Counted from the stretch's first letter, positions 32,331-44,166 are shown. The stretch: DNA of 60,000 nt from Cryptomeria japonica (GCF_030272615.1 NC_081408.1:64988546-65048545); one strand, 5' to 3'. A program made the numbers and translations. The notes: a model not told the origin generated them from the letters alone.

Positions 32331-33619
32331 CAATAATTTTGATTTTGATTAAATTGACTTTATAACTCAATTGGATTTATAACTCATCCCTTACCTCAAA
32401 TATCTTAAACCTTGTATATAATGACAAATAAAAGTTTTAAAATTTTAATGAGCCATTTGGTTTCTATGCTTATAGAACCTTTTTAATCTACTTTTTTTTT
32501 TGAATTAATACAAAAGATCTTCATTATATATTCCTCCTATTTTTCTAGATATATCTCTTACCTCAATAACCAATCTGCTTATATGTCTAAAGACATGTGG
32601 TCACTTTATCCTTTCATGTGCTAAAACCATAAATACAAATTAGATCTTTGATTTGGAAGGAAATTGATGATTAATTTTTTTAAAGATTTACCTCTATAAC
32701 TTCTCTAAAACAAATGAATGTGTAAATGTGAAACAACAAAACTCACACTAACAAGAAAAAGAATTGCAACATTTCCAACAATACATAAATTAAACCATTT
32801 CAAACAATACAAATAAAATTCAAATTATTTTTAAAAAAAAACATTCATATCAAAGTGCATGTGTAATGATTCCAAAGACCATGTTTTGAACAACAACATA
32901 ATTGTTGGTTTATCCAAATCAAATCGGGTCAATCTACTATATTTCTTACCATAGAATCCAAGGCACTAACCCATCGCAAATGGAAACATGATTATACTAT
33001 AATGTACACAATGTAACATATGTGTATGAATAAATTTCAATTAAACCAAAAAACTTGGATATGGACAAATGGAGAAAGTAATGCATTAGGAAAAGAGGAG
33101 TTGCAATAGATGCCACGCCTCAAAGAGATTTAGAAGAGGTATATCGATAGTTTCTAGTGCTAGGAGGATAGTGAAACAATAGTGGCAATGCTTACAAAAT
33201 AGATGTACAGTTAAGTTCAAAAATGCAAATAAAGAAGATGTCTTTTCTATTATTTCAATGAATATAATTTTAAATCTTACTAGTACTAGTAATATAAATA
33301 ATAATGGCAATACACCTAGTAATTTTGAGCTTAAAGATGTAAATGGTGTTTATATAGGAGAGCTTGAATAGAATTATTTTATATGGAATAAATGAATCAC
33401 AAATATTTTAAATAGATGTGTCTCTTTCATGAGCCATGATTGTACATAACAATTGTGTGATTAAATATGGTTCATTTTTTAACACACTCTTAAACTTTAT
33501 TTTATCACACAACATGACCTAACTAGATGATAGGGGCCACCTATCATCAATAGATTTATTAGCTATCTATTTACAAATGAAGAACATTTAATACTCATAC
33601 CTTCTCAAAAGTATAGAAC
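32331..33619. other. AT-rich stretch, nothing recognised
   Basis: Strongly AT-rich with short open frames only. I see no repeat pair, primer site or domain. It may contain the 3' part of the copia remnant that follows, too decayed to read. Confidence 0.4.
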
Positions 33620-34990
33620 CTTGTCCTTGTATAATTTTTTGGTGAATACATCTACAAGCTTCTTATTAGCTAGTGTATAGACCAGTTCAATTTTATTATT
33701 GAAGACATATCCATGAAATAAATTAAGGTGCACTTCAATATGTTATTCTTAGGATCATGGAACACTAGAGTCTTAGACATCTTCATAACACTTTGATTAT
33801 AACAATATAAATGTTGGATCAAGCTGTGGGTGTCAAAGATTCTCAAGAAGTCATCTAACCCATATTGATTCACAAGTTCTTGCAACAACTACCAAATTTT
33901 ATACTTCATTGGATTAAAAATCATCATTGGGTTGCTTCTTACAACTCCATGAGACAATATTAGATCAAATATTGAATGAGTGGTTCCAAAAGTTGATTTC
34001 CTAGAGTTTATGCAAATTGCCTAATATGAATCTAAAAAAATGAGTTTGAAACATTCATTTTTTCATATACTCCAATCCAAAAACTTTGTGTTCCTTGAAG
34101 ATATCTCAAAACTCACTTTTCCACTAACCAATGACTATTTTTTGGATGAGGCACCAATCAAGACAAGATTCCAATTGCATAAGATATGTTGGGACAAATA
34201 GTAGTTAAGTAAATCAAATTTCCTAGATCAAACTCCTATATGGAGTTTTATTAATTTATTTACTATTTTTTCTTCACTCAAATAAGTTCTTGTTTTCATT
34301 GGTGTTCATGAAGCTTCACAATATTGCATTTTGAATTGTGTTACAATTTCATCAGTGTACTTCATTTGACAAAGAAATAGTTTTGTAAGTTTTTGACACA
34401 CTTCAGTTCCATGAAATTAATGAAGTAATCTTATATATGACATCTTAAATTTTATCTTCATTTGTTCTCTAACTACTTGAATTAATGATTGATCATTCCC
34501 AATAATGAGAAAATCATCAACATCTAACCATATGGAGAATACCTTATTGTCAAAAATATTAATATATAAATTTAGATTAGCATTGGAGTTTTAACATCCT
34601 ATTTGAAGAAAGTACTTATTAATTTTTGAATACCAAGCTCATGGGGTTTACTCCAAATCATGCAATGCCTTCTTTAAATGACACATCATGCACTCCTTTT
34701 ATTTTTCAATATATATGGGAAATTGTGTGACATTTAACTCCTTTTTCAATTGTCCATTTAGGAATTCACATTTGACACCCATTTGGCGAATTTCTCAACT
34801 AATATGAAACAAGTACTATGAACATTCCAATTATGATCATCTTTGCAACTAGAGAAAAAGATACCTCATAATCAACACCTTCAACTTTCGTATAGTATTT
34901 CCTTAAAATATTGATGTGTGTTTGTCAATTAAACCATTAGATTTAAAGTTAGTTAGTTTTGAATACCCATTTATAGTCATTAGCTTTATT
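33620..34990 (-). pseudogene. Ty1/copia RT-RNase H fragment, heavily decayed
   Basis: Reading all three minus frames gives the copia pol order. WVFKTN and KVEGVDYEVSFSLVAKM lie near 34980-34850, WxxKINKYFLQ-like text near 34640, LIYLTTICPNISYAIGILS near 34200, and HWLVEK then VLRYLQGTQSF near 34120. At the 3' end HLYCYNQSVMKMSKTLVFHD appears near 33800. Each piece sits in a different frame with many stops, so this is an old relic. No LTRs were found around it. Confidence 0.75.
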
Positions 34991-35334
34991 TCCAATAGAC
35001 AAAGGAATTTTATTTAATAACAAGACATAAAAATATGTGCCATAGGACATGTGTTAAGTCACATCTTAATGATTAATCTAAAAGCATCATTGAATTGATA
35101 AGATTAGAATTTAAATTTCAGCTTCTAAATTTTAGATTCAATTCTGTAGACTTCAAAATTAAACTAGCTCAATCCCAAATAATATAAAAAATGAATCATT
35201 AAAGAAAATAAAATAGACATTAAAAAAATACATAAATAAATAAATATATATGGGGCAAAGTGTCCAAGGATATATATTAATAATTATAAAATTATTACGA
35301 ATAGATTAAAAGCCAGCGCACGCGCGCACCCATA

Positions 35335-35515
35335 CACACACACAGATATACATATACATACATACATACATGCATACATTCATGTGCATATGTATGTATG
35401 TATGTATATACATATATATGTATGTATACAAATATATATGTATATATATATATATGTATGTGTGTGTATAGATATGTGTGTGTATATCTATATATATATA
35501 TTTATATATATACAA
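35335..35515. repeat. ATGT/TA microsatellite
   Basis: Mixed CATA, TGTA and TA units over about 180 bp. The long Tyr/Ile open frame on its minus strand is an artefact of the repeat. Confidence 0.9.
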
Positions 35516-35518
35516 GGT

Positions 35519-35660
35519 CGAAGCACTGGGATGTGTGGATGATATGACTCACCCGCTTTTTGTCTGATGTGGGTGATGTATCTATTTGTAATATTCCAGA
35601 AATTTAATAAAGGGTGCTATCCCCATACTAGATAGTACTTACCTTAAATATATATATATA
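35519..35660 (+). mobile_element. LINE 3' tail fragment
   Basis: A short 3'-end fragment ending AATAAAGGGTGCTATCC ... GATAGTACTTA followed by A/T-rich sequence. It matches the 3' end of the LINE described next (43990-44065) in sequence and in a small stem-loop. It is a severely 5'-truncated copy of a related element. Confidence 0.6.
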
Positions 35661-35839
35661 TAATAAAAACAAATGCCCATCAAGTAAAAAAAAGGGGAGC
35701 GAAATTCCGAAGGTCAGTGAAAGGCAGACATGCGAAGGGCCTGAAGGTGGTCTACGAAATCCAGTAAAGTGGAAAATATGCGATGTCGGCTGGGTTCATA
35801 TTCGGGATGAACAAATGAAGGCAGAAGAAACCACAGATA

Positions 35840-36900
35840 ATGGGAGCAATTATCTAACACATCGGTAGCGAGCCAAGGAGAAGGTTGGGTCTGGCGAAAT
35901 AAGAATTGACCTAGCCGATATAGTAGAAGGGGAAAAGGTTATTTTCGGCCGCCATGTGATCATCGCAAAGATTGTAGGACCAAAATTTCCAAGGAAGAAA
36001 ATTCGCACCTGGGTTGAGGACAATTGGAGGAACCACATTATGATCAAATTCCTTCCCAAAGGCTTCTTTGTCGCTATTTTCCCAGAAGAAACTGAAAAAG
36101 ATCATATCATTAATCTCAAAAATTGGTTTTTTGATTGGCACCCGGTCTATATTCAACAATGGGTTCCAAAATTCGATCCCACTGGACTTGCGGTTTATGA
36201 TAAATCTATTTGGATCAGACTATATAATTTGCCAATTGAGTATTGGAGTGAAGCAAGTTTGGAAAGAATCGGGAGATCCCTGGGCTGTTTGCTTCAAATT
36301 GACGAAGAAATTGTAGAAGGAGATCTATACTCATACGCTAGAATGGAAATTGCGGCGGTAAAAAGAGTCCCTGCCTCGATTGTGTTAATATCGGCAGACG
36401 GAGAACTGATTCAGCCAATCGAAGTGGAAAAGGAAATTGCTACCTATGGTAGATGCGGAAGTAAGTTCCACAATATCTCTAGATGCAGACTTTATGTTAG
36501 AAAGGCTCATGATCGCCAACCTAGGAAATATAAATAGGTGTGGAAGGAAAAAGAGGAAGAAAAGGCGAATAATGCCTTGTTACTGGAAGGCCCTAATCCT
36601 AAACCTACTGGAATGGATAATGCCACCCCCATGGAAAGTCATAAAACTGTTAACCAGAAAGACATTAGTAATCCCGAGAATCAAGTCGCGGTACCAAACT
36701 ATGTAATCAATCAGCCTCATGAAGCTATTCAACCAGAATCTAATTCAGAGTCCTCTGTGTCTGAAGCGGAGGATGATGAATTGGATGTCGTCGATCCAAG
36801 GAGTATCAGTCAATCGGCCCATTCTATTCTTGGAAAATCAAAGGGAATCAGGGGTTGGAAAAGCCACAATACAGTCAAGGAGCAGAAGGCTAATGAGAAA
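35840..36900 (+). pseudogene. LINE ORF1: DUF4283 and CCHC-type RNA-binding protein
   Basis: ORF1 proteins bind LINE RNA. The DUF4283 part is clear: FLPKGFFVAIFPEE, NWFFDWHPVYIQQWVPKF, IWIRLYNLPIEYW and LGCLLQIDEE. It is followed by a zinc-knuckle-like YGRCGSKFHNISRCR near 36450-36490, where a CCHC_4-type knuckle is expected. Then comes an acidic linker (SSVSEAEDDELDVVDP). A TAG at 36535 is the only stop between about 35900 and 37044. The same frame runs on into the endonuclease start, so ORF1 and ORF2 may have been fused. The true start codon is unclear; frames upstream of 35900 are broken. Confidence 0.7.
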
Positions 36901-36902
36901 GG

Positions 36903-37650
36903 TCTTGTTAGCATGATCACTACTTGGAATGTCAGGGGCTTCTCGGCCCTTGACAAGAAACGCTTGGTCAAGAGGACCTTGACCAAGCTTGAGTTAGATG
37001 CGACTTACTGCAAGAAACTAAGCTTAGTGAAGAAAAGCCGATAGAGTTTATTAAGTTCTGCTATAAGTGGGAAGGCATTTTTCAGGATGTCAGAGGTTCG
37101 GCGGGTGGTTTGGGAATATTGTGGGATCCCTCTAAAATTGAGATACATCCAATTGCTTTGTATGATCATTGGATTGCTTGCAATGTTGTCTGTAGACAAT
37201 CTGATCTATCTTTTCCGCTTTTCAACATTTATGGCCCCATCAAATATGAGACAAGCTTATGGTGTGGAACGAAGTTACTGCTCAGATTATTATGATGGGT
37301 AAAGATAAGGCTATTTTGGCTGGCGACTTCAATGCCCTGCTAGACATGGATGAGAAGGTGGGGGGTTTGAGGAAGCCTACGAAAGTGATGGAAGATTTCA
37401 GGGAGTTCATATTCAATTGCAATTTAGTCGATATCATACCCAAAAATGGCAAATTCACATGGACCAATAGAAGGCGAAACTTCACAAACATCTATGAGTG
37501 ATTGGATCCTTTCTTGGTCGGGGAATGGTGGATTAATGGTAACAAGTCATTTTTTTCGAAATTGCCCCACATGTGGGATCGGATCACCTTCTACTTATTT
37601 TATCCATATCACAGGAATTTTGAGGTCAAAGAAATTATTTTAAGTTTCAA
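36903..37650 (+). pseudogene. LINE endonuclease domain
   Basis: An AP-type endonuclease nicks target DNA for target-primed reverse transcription. The visible motifs are TTWNVRGFSALDKK, then after a frameshift LQETKLSEEK (the catalytic Glu), FNIYGP, and after another shift ILAGDFNALLD and GKFTWTNRR. The last motif (SDH region) is not readable because of a further shift near 37500. Confidence 0.8.
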
Positions 37651-37671
37651 AGTATGTGGTAGCGGGACCTT

Positions 37672-39561
37672 ATGTTTTTAGACAACTTGAAATCTTGGTG
37701 GCAAGAAAGTAATGTTTACTCTGGCTCTCCAAGCTTTAAATTTGTTAAAAGGATGCACTATCTGAAGAACAAAATCAAAGCTTGGAATAAGTACACCTTA
37801 AAAAATATTCACTCCGAAAAAATTAGAATAGAGAAAGAATTGGAAGTAACTGGCAATCAGACTATGAGGCTCGGCATGACCAATGTGGAATATGAGCTGG
37901 AAAGGATGCTCAAAGCCCAATACATGGAAATTTTGAGGTGGGAAGAGCTCTATTGGAAAGACAAATCAAGGGAACTGTGGATTGATGATGGTGACCTTAA
38001 CACAAGATTGTTTCATGCCTCCTCAAAAGCCAGAAGGATTAATAATAAAATATGAACTGTCAAGGATGTGAATGGGGTGGTTATATAGGCCCTTTGAGAC
38101 ATTGAACAAATCGCATTGAGGCACTTAATGGAGATTTTGGGGTGTTCTGAGTTTGATAATGGGGAGTTATTTTCTGTAATTGAGGATGTCGTGGAGCCAC
38201 TTGTGACAGATGATGATAACAGAATGCTCCTTACACCATTTTCTTTGGAGGAGGTAAGATTGGCTACATTTGCTCTTCATCCACATAAAGCTCCTCGTCC
38301 AGATGGAATGACGGCAAAATTATTCCAGAAGTGTTGGGACTTTATGGGTATGGACATTTCTAATGTGGTGGAGGAATTCAGGAAGAAACATAGATTTGTA
38401 AAAGAAATCAACCATACCATTATTACCCTCATCCCCAAGAAACCTGATTGTGAAACCTCATCTGATTTCCGCCCCATTTCGTTGTGTAACACAGTTTATA
38501 AGATCATTTCGAAAGCATTCGCTAAAAGATTAAAGAAGCTATTACCAAGATTAGTCTCTGAAAATCAAAATGGGTTCACTCCTGGTTGTGAAATAGCAGA
38601 TAGTATTATTTTGGTCTCTGAGGTAATCCATTCTCTTCATAAAGATAAACGAAAGGGTATGGTTATCAAGCTAGATGCTTCTAAGGCTTATGATAAGGTT
38701 GTTTGGAGATTTTTAATTCAAGTTCTTGCTAATTCCGGATTCCCTAGTGATTGGTTGGAATGCATAAAATTCTGCGTCAGTACGGTAAACTTCTCTATTC
38801 TTCTCAATGGTAACCTATGTGGGTTTTTTGGTGCCACGAATGGACTGAGGCAAGGGGATCCCCTATCCCCTTCTTTGTTTATTCTGATGACTGAGGTTTT
38901 GGGGAGGCTAATTAAAAAGAAACATGGCGATGGTTTTTGGAAAGGTGTCAAGGTGCACAAGCAATTAGAGGCTATAAATCACTCACAATTTGTAGACGAT
39001 ACCATCATATTTGGGGAAGCTTCAATACAGGATTCTAACAGTATAAAATGAACCTTGGACAAGTACTCGGCTCAATCTGGTCAGGTGATGAACAAAGAAA
39101 AATCACAACTATTCTTCTTTAATACAAACAAAATGGTTCAAGACAGAATTGAAAATATATTAGGCATTAAAAGAATGGAGCTACCACTAAAATATTTAGG
39201 GGTGCAAATTGATAAAGGATGCAGACAAACTCAAATCGAGGATGATGTTATAAACTCTTGTCAAGCCAAGTCTGAAAATTTGAAAAATAGGTGGTTATCA
39301 CAGGCTGTCAGATTAATCATGATCAAAGTTGTCCTTTCTGCCATCCCTATCTATAGTATGTCATGCTTCAAAATGCCATATAATGCTGGAAAGAGTTTAA
39401 ACAATATGTTAAAAAAAATTGTGTGGAATGGCACTAAGGATAACAAGAAAATCCCACTAATCAATTGGGAAAAGCTATGTCTTGTCAAGGAAGAAGGAGG
39501 TGCCGGATTAAGGAGAATTGATCTTGCAAAATTATCCTGGAAAATGTGTAAACATCCCTAG
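37672..39561 (+). pseudogene. LINE reverse transcriptase
   Basis: The N-terminal part (37672-38055) ends with the typical WIDDGDLNTRLFHASSKARR, then TGA and TAG. RT proper is open from 38116 to 39051: HPHKAPRPDGMTAKLFQKC, IITLIPKKPDCETSSDFRP, ISLCNTVYKIISKA, VIKLDASKAYDKVVWRF and the catalytic FVDD at 38989-39000, both Asp intact. The thumb continues after TGA (39049) to 39561 with LPLKYLGVQID. This is the best preserved part of the LINE. Confidence 0.9.
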
Positions 39562-39569
39562 AAACTATG

Positions 39570-40540
39570 GTGTAGGCTTTTCCAAAAGAAATACCTAGAT
39601 TCCAAAGACCCAAACCATATCCTTACGATTGCCAATTTAGAAAGAGGTTCAACTACATGGAATTTTTTATGGCATTGTAGGCATATTATCACCGAGGACA
39701 TTTCGTGGCAGATTGGGGATGGGGGGTCGGCATTGTTTTGGAGAGATTCTTGGGAAGGATTCTCTCCTCTTTCTGAATCCTTCGAAGATTGCAACTGGGT
39801 TAATCTACTGAAGAGTTGTATTGGACGACACGTCTATGACTACATGGATGAGAAGACTCACTCTGACGGTATGAGGATTTGGAAGAAAATTGAGATTGGG
39901 AATCCTGCGTCTTGTGAAAGGTTATGGGAGTTAATCAAATATAGGAGAATTCCGAAATCAATAGGGAAAGATAAGATATTTTGGTGTGGTTCTAAATCTG
40001 GGGAATATACTGCCAAAATTGGATATGAGGTACAAAGGCAGCTTGGCACCAGTGGTTATTAGCCTCACAAGTTATGCTGGAATAAGAGTATTCTCTCGAA
40101 AGTTGGTGCTTTCTTGTGGATCACTCTGCATGATAGAATTCTTATGGGTGACAGACTGAAATATATTGGAATCTTAGGGCCCAATCACTGTATAATGTGT
40201 TGTGAGTAGGAGGAAATGACCAATCATCTACTTTATAGATGCTCATGGGCGGAAAGATGCTGGAATTGGATTCTCGACATAATCAATTGGGTCACTGTCA
40301 AGAATGAATGTCTCTTGGATTTTCTGATCGCTTGGCCTAACAGGCAAAATTCGAAATGGAGTGATTTATGGTTAATTGGTCGCTCTATGATTACCTGGCA
40401 CATATGGAAAGAGCGGAATAGAAGGATCTTTAAAGACACAATGCTATCCATCGATAAATTGATCGATAAAATAAAGCTAGCAATTGAGGAAGTGGTCAAT
40501 GGCAAGACTAAATTTGTGAATAAGACATACAACAACTAGG
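39570..40540 (+). pseudogene. LINE zinc-binding region (zf-RVT)
   Basis: Downstream of RT, with WQIGDGGSALFWRDSW, YTAKIGYEVQ, and the zinc-binding region SKVGAFLWITLHDRILMGDRL ... CIMC...E ... HLLYRCSWAERCWNW. This is the usual plant LINE C-terminal pattern. TAG stops occur near 40060 and 40207; the latter interrupts CCE-EEM where relatives have Gln. Confidence 0.8.
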
Positions 40541-40619
40541 ACTGATTAATGGAGGATCATTGGTCATTTAGGGACATCGATAATTTTCTGACGAGCAATA
40601 AAAAGAGTGATAGGAGGAT

Positions 40620-41136
40620 GGTCAGATGGATGGCTCCACCCACGGGCTAGGAAAAACTCAACTTTGATGGTGCGAGCCATGGAAACCCAGGTGAAGTTGG
40701 AATTGGTGCTATTATCCGAGATGAATGGGGACATATCCTTCACGGCCTCTATGAGGTCATTGGACATGCCACTAACAATGAGGCGGCAATCCATGCATTA
40801 GAAGAAGGTCTTCCCCTATGCATTCGGCATGAGATTACTAAGGTCAAAATCAAAGGGGATTCACAAGTAGTCACTAATGGGGTCATAAAATCCTCGTTTA
40901 ACAATTAGAAGCTAAGTAAATGGACGCCCTAGATTAACTCACATCTCAACTCATTGGTCTGTTATGAGTTAGCGCATGTTTATAGGGAGGGCAATCAAAT
41001 GACGGACTACTTGGCAAATCTTGGGGTTGGTCGATGTGACGGCTCTGTTCAATTCTGTCAAATCTCTGCTACTGACGATATAACAAGACAAAGTCTGAAA
41101 GATTGTATCGATTCCACACGCGAGGGAATTGGGTAA
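40620..41136 (+). pseudogene. LINE RNase H domain
   Basis: Plant-type RNase H at the end of ORF2: LNFDGASHGNPGEVGIGAII with the first Asp, NNEAAIHALEEGL with the Glu, KIKGDSQVV with the second Asp and HVYREGNQMTDYLAN with the last Asp. All four acidic positions are present. TAG stops occur near 40649, 40906 and 40930. Confidence 0.85.
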
Positions 41137-41493
41137 CATTCATTTTCACTAGATTTGCTGCCATTCTTGGGTGGAATGTGGCAGCCGGAAATGGCTTATG
41201 ATCTGAAGTATTTGGCAAGACTCGGACTGACGGATGGTGTTGGGATTTGGATTGATCCCAATTGATGGCTTTCGGGACATTCATGGGAGCTAGTCCTCCT
41301 TTGCGAAAAGATTCACCTAGATTTTGCGTGACCTCTCTCTGGTTTTATCTATCTGCTTCTCCTTTCATCTATAAGTAACTAGGCAGTAAGATGCTTTTCA
41401 TAAAAGCGTGTTAGGTTTTCAATGCATGGTGAGATAGGTGATGGCACACTTTGGGGATATTAGTTGCGTAAATCATGATAATGGATTGGATCT
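41137..41493 (+). other. Segment after the LINE RNase H, up to the nested insertion
   Basis: No continuous frame. Short protein-like stretches are visible in more than one frame (for example LARLGLTDGVGIWIDPN). It joins, across the nested LTR element, to the open stretch starting at 43320. Confidence 0.4.
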
Positions 41494-41796
41494 ATTGGAG
41501 ATAAATTAATTATCCTCTAGACATTCCTAGAAACTTCTGTGTTCCAGAAAATTCCTGCACACCAGTAACCTCTAGAGACTTTAGTCACTGTTTCAACTGC
41601 CCATCATTAAATTTGTAACTAACTATTATCTAGAGTCTTCTATGTATCTTCTTATAAATTCAATTGTAAGGGTCCGTGTTTAGTAGAGCCCATTTATGGG
41701 TTTCTCCTCTGTCTCCTGCGTATTTTTGTGTTTGTTTCTCCTCTGTGTTTCTGTGTGTGTTTCTGTGTCTCTCCTCCAATCCTCTGTTTTTTGTCA
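41494..41796 (+). repeat. 5' LTR of the short element
   Basis: 303 bp, nearly identical to 43015-43318. The first two bases are TA instead of TG. It ends in TTTTTTGTCA. Confidence 0.9.
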
Positions 41797-41809
41797 TGGT
41801 ATCAGAGCC
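41797..41809 (+). promoter_or_regulatory. Primer-binding site (Met-initiator tRNA)
   Basis: TGGTATCAGAGCC directly follows the LTR, a perfect match to the standard plant site. Confidence 0.93.
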
Positions 41810-43005
41810 AATGGTTGATGCTCGAGATCTTAGAGAGGTAAAAGAATCTGGTGGAGTATTTGAAGAAGAGTCTATTGATTGTATTGCCACTAAGTGAATG
41901 GAAGGTCTAAAGAAGTAGATCGTTGCAAACCGTTGAAGCCATTGGTATCTGAAGAAATCGCAGATTGAAGGATCCACAGCAAAAGAGTGTAAGGGTGTGT
42001 TTATCAACTGGCAGTAGTGTTCATCGCTGATGATGAAAGATGGTGTTATAGATGAAACCGCCTCCTCAAGGAAGTCTTGCCAAGGGAAAGATTGATGTAT
42101 ACCAGGCTGAAAGTAAAGTCCCATAGCTTGATTGCAAACTGTGTAGTGTCATTTGTGCAAGAGAGTAGGAGCTCTCTAATGTATATTTACATAGCAAGGG
42201 AAGATTGATGAGAGGCTGTCAAAAAAAAAAAAATAGAGAGGAGAAGATTGTTGTCAGAGGATTTGCAGAAGTTTCAGCATATCTAGAACAGCTAGTTGTG
42301 CTCAAGTTGAAAAAGATTGAAGGCTTGATTTGCATAAAGGAATTATGTGAATGTCTTGCATTCTAGATATTAGATGGAGTTAGTTGTGATTGGATGAGGT
42401 GTAAAGTGTTTGGTTGGAGGTGAAAAAAGTTGTTTCTAAATGTGAAGTTAACAAGTGTGCTGATGTAAGGGGGTACATGATCGGTGGTACCCGACACCCC
42501 AAAAGTATTTGGTTTAATATATTGATGAACCATGTATCTGAAAAGGATTCCTATAGAACTAGCGAGCACAGTGGCTGGTTACCCATGTGTCTCGGTAGAT
42601 GGATTTCTTTTTATATGGACTCAATAATTTTAGGAAAAATTTCCCCATGATGAAAGTTTCCCCATTGCGATGGTCATTGGAACCATGTTAGAGCTGAGTC
42701 TCTTGTGATGGTTTGTGGTAAGCCAAAACCACTTGTTTGGGTAAAAAAAACCCAAAGCAATGTGAAATTCAAAGTGATTGTATCAGTTGGGGAAAACCCA
42801 AATGGTTATGGGTAAACCGGTGAAAAACCCAAAAGTTATTGTAAAAGAGAAGTTTGTAGTGAATCAGTTAAGGGTAAACTGTCAAAACCCAAAGTGATTA
42901 GGGGAAACAAAATTTGTTGTAAATGGGTACCTAAAAAGGTTCGAGACCAGGACCCATCCTAATTCGATTATGGGGGGATATCAAAAACAATTCGATAATT
43001 AATTT

Positions 43006-43014
43006 ATGGGGGGA
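43006..43014 (+). promoter_or_regulatory. Polypurine tract of the short element
   Basis: ATGGGGGGA directly before the LTR start TGTTGGAGAT. A second copy of the same tract lies 36 bp upstream (about 42970) and may be a decoy or an older version. Confidence 0.8.
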
Positions 43015-43318
43015 TGTTGGAGATAAATTAATTATCCTCTAGACATTCCTAGAAACTTCTGTGTTCCAGAAAATTCCTGCACACCAGTAACCTCTAGAGA
43101 CTTCAGTCACTGTTTCAACTGCCCATCATTAAGTTTGTAACTAACTCTTATCTAGAGTCTTCTATGTATCTTCTTATAAATTCAATTGTAAGGGCCTATG
43201 TTTAGTAGAGCCCATTTATGGGTTTCTCCTCTATCTCCTGCGTATTTCTGTGTTTGTTTCTCCTCTGTGTTTCTGTGTGTGTTTCTGTGTCTCTCCTCCA
43301 ATCCTCTGTTTTTTGTCA
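43015..43318 (+). repeat. 3' LTR of the short element
   Basis: 304 bp, TGTTGGAGAT ... TTTTTTGTCA, followed by the flank duplication GGATG. Confidence 0.9.
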
Positions 43319-43319
43319 G

Positions 43320-43757
43320 GATGTTCAACTCAGGAACCTGTTTATTACCGAGGATGTTGTTTATGATGCAATGCGGGGAATGATTGACATATATCCGAGT
43401 CTCGATAGGCACTGGTGAGATGCCTTTATTTATGGCGTTGTCCTCCTGCCTCTGGTTGACATCATAGAATCTCGGGAATGGTCGGTGGAGCTGCTCAATG
43501 GTTTTGTCAAGCCATATGTAGGTGACTATGTCACCAACACTATTCTCAGCCTGGAGGAGGGTTTGAGGGTGAGTATTCTGTGAGTATATTTTCAAGCTGA
43601 GAACTACTTATCTGATGCCTCGGATGAAGACATGGAGGATTCCGATAGGGATGGAAGTGGTGATTCGGTTGACAGTGATTACATCCGCGAAAAGGCATGT
43701 AGGGAAGTCAAAAGAGAGGAGTGGGAGAGGCTGATAACATTTTTTGATGAAGCCTAG
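43320..43757 (+). pseudogene. C-terminal coding remnant of the LINE, unknown domain
   Basis: 146 codons open in one frame except for two TGA. It reads DVQLRNLFITEDVVYDAMRG, LLNGFVKPYVGDYVTNTIL and then an acidic tail (SDASDEDMEDSDRDG) with charged KREEWERLITFF before TAG. It is protein-like in composition, lies after the RNase H in the same orientation and is followed by the LINE 3' UTR. Plant L1 ORF2 usually ends at RNase H, so this is an extension or a captured sequence. I do not recognise it. Confidence 0.55.
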
Positions 43758-44039
43758 GAAGTATTTTGATGTGCAGTCTTTAATGGAAATCTTGCTCCCT
43801 TCAGGAGGTTGACGGAATCAGATGATTGGTGATTATCTGATCAGTCAACCACCAGTGTCATCATTATGGGAGAATTTTTTGTTGTAGTATACATGGCAAT
43901 TAGTGGAAATATGTAAATAAGTTTGGTCGTTGTTTCTGTTGTAAGTCAGTTTCATCGGGTTATGTACCAGGCTGTTTGGTCTTGTAAAGCCTAGTAAAAG
44001 ACAAATTTTGTATTTCTATTTCCATATCAATATAGGGCG

Positions 44040-44058
44040 CTATCCTTATAAACGATAG
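44040..44058 (+). promoter_or_regulatory. 3'-terminal stem-loop of the LINE
   Basis: CTATC, a 9-nt loop, then GATAG. The tail fragment at 35617-35635 has the same stem and loop length with a different loop sequence. It lies about 12 nt before the A-rich tail. Some plant L1 lineages are known to use a conserved 3' hairpin for template recognition. Confidence 0.5.
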
Positions 44059-44077
44059 TACTTATTATTTAAAAAAA

Positions 44078-44084
44078 ATAAAAT

Positions 44085-44129
<45 letters not shown>

Positions 44130-44134
44130 CATAC

Positions 44135-44166
<32 letters not shown>

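Larger units (their letters stand above)
41494..43318 (+). mobile_element. Short non-autonomous LTR element inserted in the LINE
   Basis: 1,825 bp, with LTRs of 303 and 304 bp, a perfect Met-initiator primer site next to the left LTR and a PPT (ATGGGGGGA) before the right LTR. Flanks are GGATC (41489-41493) and GGATG (43319-43323). The interior of about 1.2 kb has no pol domain. It is larger than a typical TRIM and is best called a small non-autonomous element. Its last third holds repeated AAAACCCAAA words. Confidence 0.88.
35694..44070 (+). mobile_element. Plant L1-type LINE with nested LTR element
   Basis: The domain order is DUF4283/CCHC ORF1, endonuclease, RT, zinc-binding region and RNase H. 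The element ends in an A-rich tail near 44070. It is nearly full length but decayed by stops and at least four frameshifts. A short LTR element (41494-43318) is inserted after the RNase H region. The 5' end is placed where the A-rich tail of the previous LINE fragment stops; I could not find a convincing target duplication. Confidence 0.8.

Noticed and set aside
35306-35515. Tyr/Ile-rich open frame on the minus strand
   Set aside because: It is the translation of a simple repeat.
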